Positions 57,107-64,000 of a DNA stretch of 64,000 bases are shown here, piece after piece. The notes below the pieces were generated by a model, which made no database searches, was not told where the DNA came from, and saw only the letters and a list, made by a program, of their open reading frames with translations. How positions within the stretch are numbered: the stretch's first letter is position 1; the number at the start of each line of letters is the position of its first letter. The stretch is taken from contig NW_024041373.1 in assembly GCF_014851395.1 (NCBI RefSeq), positions 23,506,750 through 23,570,749 on the forward strand. Direction: 5' to 3'. This DNA comes from Micropterus salmoides. Its lineage: Eukaryota; Chordata; Actinopteri; Centrarchiformes; Centrarchidae. Made by a program: the position numbers and the translations under genes.

Positions 57107-57935
57107 AATGGGTTTGTTTTACATACTGTATAATTGCCTATATTTTGGTTCAGAAGTGTAACAGATTTATGAGATGACAGGTTAACACATTAAAAAGAAG
57201 GAACTCAACCATCTGGTGTCTTGTAGTGGTTATTTCGGATGGGCTCACAGACACACTCACTGTCCCGGCACTGGGACACTTGAATAGAATAGACAGACGT
57301 GTGCTTTTCGTACTATAAAACAATCCACTAAAAAGAGGGCTGAACACATTGATTAAGTTTGATAGAAAACAAGAACATAATATTGATCTCAATCTGAATC
57401 CAGGTCCAGTAAAGTTCATCCAGTTGCAGAGCAACTTTTCCAGTCAAACCTGCCTCATCTACAGGCAAGAAAAGCTTTAAGAGCGTTTTTTATGTGGCTA
57501 GTTGAGGCTTGTGACCCTTTAATTAAGCAATGTCCTTTGTCATTTTTTCTTATCTCAAGATTATTTCATTTGAGTGAGGAAGAGGTGAAACCTATCAGGA
57601 TTTCATAAAAATAAAACCATCTTTTTATTTTAATTTGAGCTAACCGGTTCTTGTCTTCACATGGCAGAAGTTGGCATCTTGTACAAGGACCGAACAGTTC
57701 ATCCTAGTGAAGACTGTGCAGCCTGCTGAAGTGAGTAAGTGTAAATGTTTGTGTCATGTCACTTTAATGAGCTCAGAATGATAAGAACCTATTTATAACA
57801 ACATGTACAGTATATCCAAGTCATCCAGCATATAAACAATGATAGTCCCTTTTTAAAGTCGTGTCATATTTTGATAACCCAGTGATTAAAGGAAAAGGAA
57901 ACAGCGGAGCAGCAAAATTTATGTTCACAATTGGC

Positions 57936-57941
57936 TTTATT
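57936..57941 (-). promoter_or_regulatory. arhgef33: candidate polyadenylation signal, arhgef33
   Basis: TTTATT on the plus strand is AATAAA on the minus strand, the last clear signal before the map4k3 end. T-rich TTTATTT words near 58360-58380 offer an alternative. Confidence 0.4.
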
Positions 57942-59895
57942 GAACGTTCTTAATGTCTCTTGATTGACACATTGTCACATTCATCTCTTAACAAAACAGT
58001 TCTGTTCAATGCATAGAAATAATTGTCACAGATTTAAACAAAATGCTTAAACATATAAACCTACACAAATAACAGTTTAATGTTTGCTCTCCTGAGTAAA
58101 TGCACAATGTAATAATTTCTGGTTATACGCTTAAGACATTAAGCTGACAGAAAGCTGGACCAGAGTGAAACCCATTTAAAGAGTGTCAGAGCCTGCTGGG
58201 TTGGTGAAAAATCATAAATTCCAATAATGAAAGACAAAGAGAGGAATGCCTGCCAATTAAAAAGAGGCTGTATGTTATGTTTGCACAGATTAGAAAATTG
58301 GGATGTAAAGAAACACCTTTCTAAAAAGACAAAAGGGAAAAGATGTGAGTTAGTTATCTTATTTTTTTATTTATTTTTTTATAAACTGAAGAACAAGAAG
58401 AATTATTTACAGTATGGGGAATCGATAATGTCAAACTATGTCATCTAGTGGTCAGGTTTGTAACCACATTTTCATTGACAAAAAAGTTGAATTTGCTACT
58501 TAAAGGTACAGTTTGTAATTCCTTCCTGGCCACATGCTCTAAACAAATAAAAGGCAGCATTTCACCTCCTCCACCCCCTCAACCAGGCTACTCTAAGGCT
58601 TATTTCTAATAACATGTAGAGCTTATCTTTATAATAATGAAGTTAAAGGATTGCCAAAATAACGGTGAACATGAGCAAACATTTTTCATCTAAACATCTT
58701 TCAAATACAAATCACATTTACACTTGGAAATGATCAGAGGACATGTTGCTTTGCTAAATGGCTTATACCTGTACAGCATTTATATAGAAGTTGTAAATGT
58801 AAAAAAAACAAAGCAACCACATGTTGCACTTCTTCAGTTTGTGTGAACGTTTAAACATGCGTGTAGTACACTTTATATCTTGATCAGTCTGTGACAGTGT
58901 TTGTGTGTGTGATAAAGTAGTATTCATACAGCTGTGCCACGGTTTATCTCCAGATGTACCAGTTTGGGAGTTTTCCCCGGTGATTCATGTTCACCATTGT
59001 TTTGGTTTTCTGGTGTTTTCTCACCTCCCTTCTCTTTCTTCTCATCACCGCCCCTGTGAGAAAGAAAGAGCAAGGGTAAATTTGATTCTTCCATGTCAGA
59101 GTGGTAATATTTTGAAAGGTATTTCAAAAAATTGCATCATTCTCCTTAAACTTTGATGCAAAAAGCTTTTAAAGGCAAAACTTTTGTCTGTTGTTTACTG
59201 ACATATCTGAGGTGCTTTTCTTTCAATCCTTCCCTCTTCTCACTATCTCTGGTGTCATTTACACTGGGGACGCTGGGGACATGTCCCCACCACAAAATCA
59301 GTCATTTCAAGGCCATTGAAAGCCATTTCAAGTCTGATTTTGTCCCTATCACTTTTTGGAAGCATTTGCTAAAAATGTTTTGAAAAATACCTTGCACCAA
59401 GAAACGTTAACTAACAAAGAGAACGGTTTAGGTTTGCACAAAAAGAAAGCATGCAATGCAATGTAAATATAGAAGAAACAAATGTGAAATGTCCAAAAAA
59501 AGACAAGTTGCTGATTACTGCATTATTTTCTGTAATATTTTTATATTAATGAATCAGCTGAATACTTCTTTATATAAATACATTTCCACCATTAATTGGA
59601 GCAGAAAATGTCGCCAGAATGCAGGAAATTAAGTGTTTAATGCTCAAAATGTTCTGGGGGAGGACCTCCAGATCCCCCACTCATATATTTCAGCATTTCA
59701 TATTCATATTCATATTTCTTGTGTTAAAAATCTTCTCATCTTGTTTTTAACCATCGTCAAGTCTCGTGACACACTTGTATCTTAACACCCCTAATTTGAG
59801 CCTTTATGTCCCCATCACTTTTCAACACAAAGTGACACCCTTGGCAGCAAACAGTATCAAGCAATTTGTTGTGTTTCCATGTGACATTGTCCTTC
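57942..59895 (-). other. arhgef33: arhgef33 probable 3'UTR, with transposon-derived segment
   Basis: No exon. A piece at about 58500-58560 resembles a fish repeat starting 'ttaaaggtacagtttgtaatt'. Positions 59230-59830 are related, inverted, to the left half of the hAT element at 23489-24929. Confidence 0.45.
59230..59830 (-). mobile_element. hAT-related repeat fragment
   Basis: The minus strand here reads 'gagcattaaacacttaatttcctgcattctggcgacattttctgctccaattaatggtggaaatg'. It parallels 23770-23815 and 24000-24050 of the hAT element on the plus strand, and 'gtcaagtctcgtgac' parallels its 23620-23640 part. No terminal repeats were found. Confidence 0.55.
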
Positions 59896-60042
59896 TTACT
59901 TCTTCCTGAAGAGTTTCTTGAATGAGCTCCTGAATCCTCCCTTTTCCTGCTTCCGACTCCTCTCACTGAAGGGTGTGTGGTTATTCTCCTCTGCCCCGCC
60001 CCTCCACTTTGACTCGTCACCCCACGATGGGAACCCGGAGTC
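59896..60042 (-). CDS. arhgef33: arhgef33 last exon (stop)
   Basis: DSGFPSWGDESKWRGGAEEN to SSFKKLFRKK, stop TAA at 59898-59896. The frame is fixed by the phase-0 join to the exon at 60363-60587. The basic tail could contact membrane lipids. Confidence 0.8.
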   Translation of the reverse strand, partial: DSGFPSWGDESKWRGGAEENNHTPFSERSRKQEKGGFRSSFKKLFRKK

Positions 60043-63000
60043 CTGGTGGGGTTGATAATATTACATTTACTTCAGTTATGGTTTAATTACATTAGGTATC
60101 AAGGGCATAGCTTGATTATAAATGTTGGTGTTGCGGTTAAACAAAGTAGAAATGGATTTGTCTGCCTGTTAATTAAGTAATGCCTGTTTTCTTGTTGAGA
60201 TGATCAGCAGTTTTATGGTATGCCAAGGTGTCCTTGAACAAGATACTAAATCCCTACCACTCGGGGTCAAAAGAGTGTCAGAAACTGATAAACATGTTGA
60301 TTGGTACAGACAGATTTCATGTAAAGACATATTCGTTTGTTCACATATTTGCTGAAACTCACAATGCTGAGCAGACCATGATGATCGTCACTCTGTTTGT
60401 CAGTATCCACTCTGTTCCCCAGGGGGCTGTGGACCTTCCGGGATGGCGTGGGACACCCTTTGCTGCCCTTACTGCCCTGGCGCTCCAGCTTGGCATGACT
60501 GCCTAGTCCTGCCCTAGTGAGGGGGTCTGATAGAGGACCACCATCCAGGCCACTCACTGTGTTGTCCATCTGCAGGCCGTTCAGTGACTAGACGGTAGAG
60601 AAGTAATAGTACGTGTTGATTTTTTTGAACATTTTTTGAGTATCTTTCTCTTTATTTATATAAGCACAAACAACCTCACCTTGCTTTTACGCTGGCTGGC
60701 CTGAAGGGGGCGATGCTGATTGTGACGCATCATTACAGCTTCATCCGGAGACACGCACCCTCGGTTGGGCAGTCTGCTGTAACCATTCCCCTGGCTTCCA
60801 CTGTTGCCAAAGATGTCGCGAGTTGTCGACACATTCGCTGCCATTGTGTGATGTGAAGCTGAGGGGGCTTTGGGGCACTTCACGAAGGCAATGTCGATAG
60901 ATGAATCTGAAGAGGCAGAGGAGCAGCGGTCGAACATGGGGACATCATGAAAGGAGCCTCCGTCCTCTTCATATAGGCTCTCCATCCCTGGGGGATCCGG
61001 AGGGAGAAGAAACTCTCCAAGAGCATCGGCCAGAGCAGAGCCCGGTTGAACATGACGGAAGTCTGCGGGTCTGGAGGGAAGATGACGCTGGCACGACATG
61101 GTCCTCTCAGATGCCTCACTCTCTGGGATACTGCCAAGACCTGAAAGCCAAAGGTTGGTTGACTGGTTGACTGGTGGGGCTATTGTCCCAAAAGCATTTA
61201 AGTGACATGGGTTGCACGTCTGTTTCTGCCGAATCCCTACATAGGATACACAAAGTGACATCATGAAAAAACAACAAATAGTTGCAAACTGGGCTACAAA
61301 GCCTACAGACAGATAGATACCTGGGGGCCAAGATGCGGAGTGTACCAAGTCTTGTTGACCCAAAATATTGTGAGACCTGTGTCCTGGACTTGAGGGATTG
61401 ACTATTCAAGTCAGGTTTTTAACATTTGCCAAATAATGTCTGATTTCCCTAGAGGTTAGACTTTGGCATGACACTAGCCAGACCTTCCTTTCCAGTGGTT
61501 GAGCAGAGTTAAACCCCTGTGTTGGCAAGCAGTCACCCTGCTGTGTCCTTGAGCAAGATACTTCATGAATACCAGCTCCAGGTGTGCTACTCAGAAGGGT
61601 TCAATATGCTTGAAGTTTCATCTGAACACATCTTCAAATAAATGTGGTCCTGTTCCAGATAACTACACTCTATTGCGGGTCTAAACGCAATGAATCTTAC
61701 AAATAGGGACAAAAATATACACTCTCGGACAGTCTCGTACTCGATTGTACATAATAAAAATGCTGGAAGTAGCTGTGTCAAGAACGAAAAAGGAGAGCTG
61801 GTCAGATTGTGAGTTTCAGAAAGTTACATTGGTCTAATGTCTAATCAGAAACCACAGAAAGTGGCAATAAGCTTCTGTGACAACAGACCTGTTGGTTTGT
61901 GGTTCCGTGAGTCCAGGTCCGGGCTGAAGAACTGGAGCTGGGAGGGCCACTCTGTGTCGTAACAATGAGTTTCGGGATCCTGGTCCCGATCCCAGTCCTG
62001 GAAACGATGAGACTGGATCTGCTCCAGGAGACGCTGCTTGTTCCGCCTCACCTGGTTAGCATGTTCTCTGTGAGGGATAGACGGCTCATCAACCCTATTT
62101 CCGGCGGCAGCAAGCAACTTTTTACAGGAAAAAGCGCTGATAAACCCTTTGGATGCTCCCTCCTTAGCAACAAATAACATATAAGGGAGAGAGTTAAGAA
62201 TGTATAAATACTCACAGCATGGTACTGCTGCAAGGGTACGGTGAGCCAATATTGTTAGCTTGAATCCCACTTTCCACTGTCTTTAACAGCTGTTTCATGT
62301 TAGACCTGCAGTGCAGAACACTGCTTTAGCTTAATTTGTCAGGTTCAAACAGTGAGAATATGTGTTGGTGTACCTCTTAAGCATGTGTGTAATGCTGAAT
62401 GGTAATCCTGACCTCTTCACCTCCTTGCGGTTGTGCAGCAAAAGCTCCTGGTTGTGCTGGAGGAGGCTGTGGTACTGAGCTGTGAAGGACCTGAACTGCT
62501 GGATGCACACCAGCAGCAGGAAGTAGTCCGGGTGCTCTGCATCTGTCTGCCTCAACAGCCCCTGCACACACACACACAGATATATTAACTTATATATTTT
62601 CACACATCTTTAAGCAGATACTGTCTTCAAAGTCATGAGCATCAATTAGATATTTAGCATATCTTTCGGTTTCCAGTGTGTGATCATGTATTTTTCTTTA
62701 TGTATCATCTCAATGTTTAAAATTAGCTTTTTATTTTGTTCTTTTTCTCTATATGTATGTAATGTGCTATTTTAACTTTGAGTTTGAATTGACAGTGTGT
62801 TGCATTTTAAAGTTAGGTCCTTTAAATGTAAATCATGATCTACACTGCTTAAAGTGTGTGTGTTAATCTCACCTGTAGCAGCAGCAGATATTCAGGGATC
62901 CTCTGAACCGGCTGAAGGAGCAGAGTGTAGAGGGAGGGTTTGGATTCGTCACCCGTTATGTCACTCTGATAGAAGCCCAATGCGGCCAATCAGAGCCAAA

Positions 63001-63530
63001 GGGCAACACAGGTCGACCAATCAGGATGGAAGAAAATAACCACTTAGTACAGCAATGTGATTTTATTCAAATGAAAGGTCTGTAAATATTATACTCAAAG
63101 AGGGCTGGAATTTACTTTTTGTGGCTACTAGATATTTAAGTTACCAGCCAGTCAAACATTTCTGAGAACATACAAGACTCATCAGACTAGTTTTTAGAAT
63201 TGCAGGGATGCTGGTGTTCTCTGCCATTAGTCGCAATAAGTCTTAGAATATTTTATGTTTCATATTGTACCATAAGCTTTGACATGTTATGTCTTTTCCT
63301 GCCTGCCCTGTCTTGCTACTATCTCTAATGCTATACACATGTCATGTCATATCACAGGCTGTCACGTCACGTCGCTTCCTGTCCTGATGTCTCCTGCACT
63401 GTCCCCATCCCTTTTGTGTTACCTCCTGGAAGGCAGAAGATTTCACAGAGCTGGAGGAAAGCATGGTGACGACTGACAGACAGTCCGGAAGCTCCTTCAG
63501 GTAGGACACATAAAAGTCCAAGAAATCACT
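59896..63530 (-). CDS. arhgef33: Rho guanine nucleotide exchange factor, ARHGEF33-like, 3' part (7 exons)
   Basis: Minus-strand exons 63423-63530, 62873-62965, 62413-62561, 61889-62067, 60680-61140, 60363-60587 and 59896-60042 join in phase to 453 residues plus stop. The first three carry the C-terminal two thirds of a DH domain: FLDFYVSYLKELPDC, then the hallmark LLLQPVQRIPEYLLLLQ (CR3), then DAEHPDYFLLL and the long last helix. DH domains exchange GDP for GTP on Rho GTPases. No PH domain follows; instead there is a Ser-rich, probably disordered tail with CSSASSDSSIDIAFVK and a basic terminus FRSSFKKLFRKK. Naming as ARHGEF33 rests on the DH without PH, the tail and the linkage to map4k3; another DH protein cannot be excluded by eye. 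The N-terminal part lies beyond the window. Confidence 0.72.
60363..60587 (-). CDS. arhgef33: arhgef33 penultimate exon
   Basis: SLNGLQMDNTVSGLDGGPLS through DDHHGLLSI, then donor GTGAGT. 75 codons, phase 0 at both ends. Confidence 0.8.
60680..61140 (-). CDS. arhgef33: arhgef33 Ser-rich tail exon
   Basis: Begins LGSIPESEASERTMSCQR, contains LLPPDPPGMESLYEEDGGSF, the CSSASSDSSIDIAFVK patch and ends LQASQRKSK. 461 nt. Confidence 0.82.
61141..61888 (-). other. arhgef33: arhgef33 intron
   Basis: Contains a SINE-like piece near 61500-61580 with 'tgtgtccttgagcaagatac'. No exon. Confidence 0.55.
61889..62067 (-). CDS. arhgef33: arhgef33 exon after DH domain
   Basis: EHANQVRRNKQRLLEQIQSH, then DWDRDQDPETHCYD and DLDSRNHKPT. 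It is joined to the DH exon by a split Arg codon. A PH domain would be expected here in most Dbl proteins and is absent. Confidence 0.8.
62413..62561 (-). CDS. arhgef33: arhgef33 DH domain exon (final helix)
   Basis: GLLRQTDAEHPDYFLLLVCI, QQFRSFTAQYHSLLQHNQEL and LLHNRKEVK; two bases carried over. Confidence 0.88.
62562..62872 (-). other. arhgef33: arhgef33 intron
   Basis: AT-rich with a short GT tract by the acceptor; nothing else. Confidence 0.6.
62873..62965 (-). CDS. arhgef33: arhgef33 DH domain exon (CR3 motif)
   Basis: SDITGDESKPSLYTLLLQPV then QRIPEYLLLLQ, the most diagnostic DH segment (LLLxPVQRIxxYxLLL). 31 codons, phase 0. Confidence 0.92.
62966..63422 (-). other. arhgef33: arhgef33 intron
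   Basis: Nothing recognised. Confidence 0.6.
63423..63530 (-). CDS. arhgef33: arhgef33 DH domain exon (first in window)
   Basis: SDFLDFYVSYLKELPDCLSV then VTMLSSSSVKSSAFQE; acceptor CTGCAG, donor GTAACA, phase 0 at both ends. Confidence 0.85.
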
Positions 63531-64000
63531 CTGCAGGGAGACAGAGAGAGATCCTGTCTGTGTTTGCATGTACGTGTTCATGCACCATCCACGCACACTT
63601 TCTACTTTCTCCTCCCTTCATTGTCAGTCTGGTGAGACTGATTAGACTGTAGACAGCAGATCATGATGCCCGTGTGTGGATAGAAAAACAGTTTAATGTA
63701 AGCTTCCAGCTGTCATTCAAGTTAACTATTTAAAATTTTGCTGATTTAAAACAATTCACTCATTTGTTTTATGATATTTGTGTTCTGCTGAGGTGAGATA
63801 TTTTCAGAAACCTCACTGGAAGTTTCAGGGCTCCCTCAAATTCCCATTAAATATAAGCACATACAACAACCTAAACAAATAAAAGACCTATGAAATGAAA
63901 ATCAAGGAAAAAAACTATTTCAAAAAACAGTATAATTACATATTTTGACATAATAGAATGTTTTAAAAATATAAAGCTTGTAATTTGATGATTCCTGTAA
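63531..64000 (-). other. arhgef33: arhgef33 intron continuing beyond the window
   Basis: No exon readable before the window edge. Confidence 0.6.

Larger units (their letters stand above)
53048..57125 (+). other. map4k3: map4k3 probable 3'UTR
   Basis: About 4 kb without exons: a (CTA)n tract at 53515-53546, a T run at 53637-53664, a TG tract at 54430-54476, and AT-rich sequence. An early AATAAA at 56376-56381 and one at 57101-57106 give possible ends. Extent is inferred. Confidence 0.55.

Overview
The window is vertebrate, almost certainly teleost (percomorph-like) genomic DNA. It shows three intron-rich genes with consistent GT-AG introns, long AT-rich introns full of dinucleotide microsatellites, and dispersed fish repeats (hAT, Tc1 and tRNA-SINE-like pieces). 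All gene models below were built by reading translated exons against splice signals and codon phase. Protein identities rest on recognising the families, because no database search was possible.

Layout. (1) 1136-5899, plus strand: the 3' ten coding exons of thumpd2, a THUMP-domain Rossmann methyltransferase. Its first exon lies left of the window. (2) 7460-53047, plus strand: a complete 34-exon map4k3 (GLK-type GCK-family kinase). It has an STE20 kinase domain (exons 1-12), an acidic, proline-rich, polyQ-bearing linker (exons 12-22) and a C-terminal citron homology domain (exons 23-34). Its first intron is 19.25 kb and holds most of the mobile elements. A long 3'UTR probably runs to an AATAAA at 57101. 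(3) 63530-59896, minus strand: the last seven coding exons of a DH-domain Rho exchange factor, best matched to arhgef33. It converges tail to tail with map4k3, and its N-terminal exons lie right of the window.

thumpd2, map4k3 and arhgef33 belong to one block on human 2p22 (stated from memory) with the same relative orientations. In this window TMEM178A, CDKL4 and SOS1, which lie between them in human, are absent. The three genes act in different processes (RNA modification, nutrient/JNK kinase signalling, Rho signalling) and share no obvious pathway. Their linkage is conserved synteny, not a functional cluster.

The most interesting observations are possible undescribed splice forms of map4k3. 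One is an in-phase alternative donor that would add 59 acidic codons to exon 20. Another is an unassigned 75-nt cassette exon with both flanks in phase 0. A third is a 54-nt in-phase candidate exon inside the citron homology domain. The mobile-element landscape includes a 1.44-kb hAT element with a perfect 8-bp target-site duplication, a smaller hAT MITE, nested repeats, a broken Tc1-like transposase and a 460-bp tandem array.
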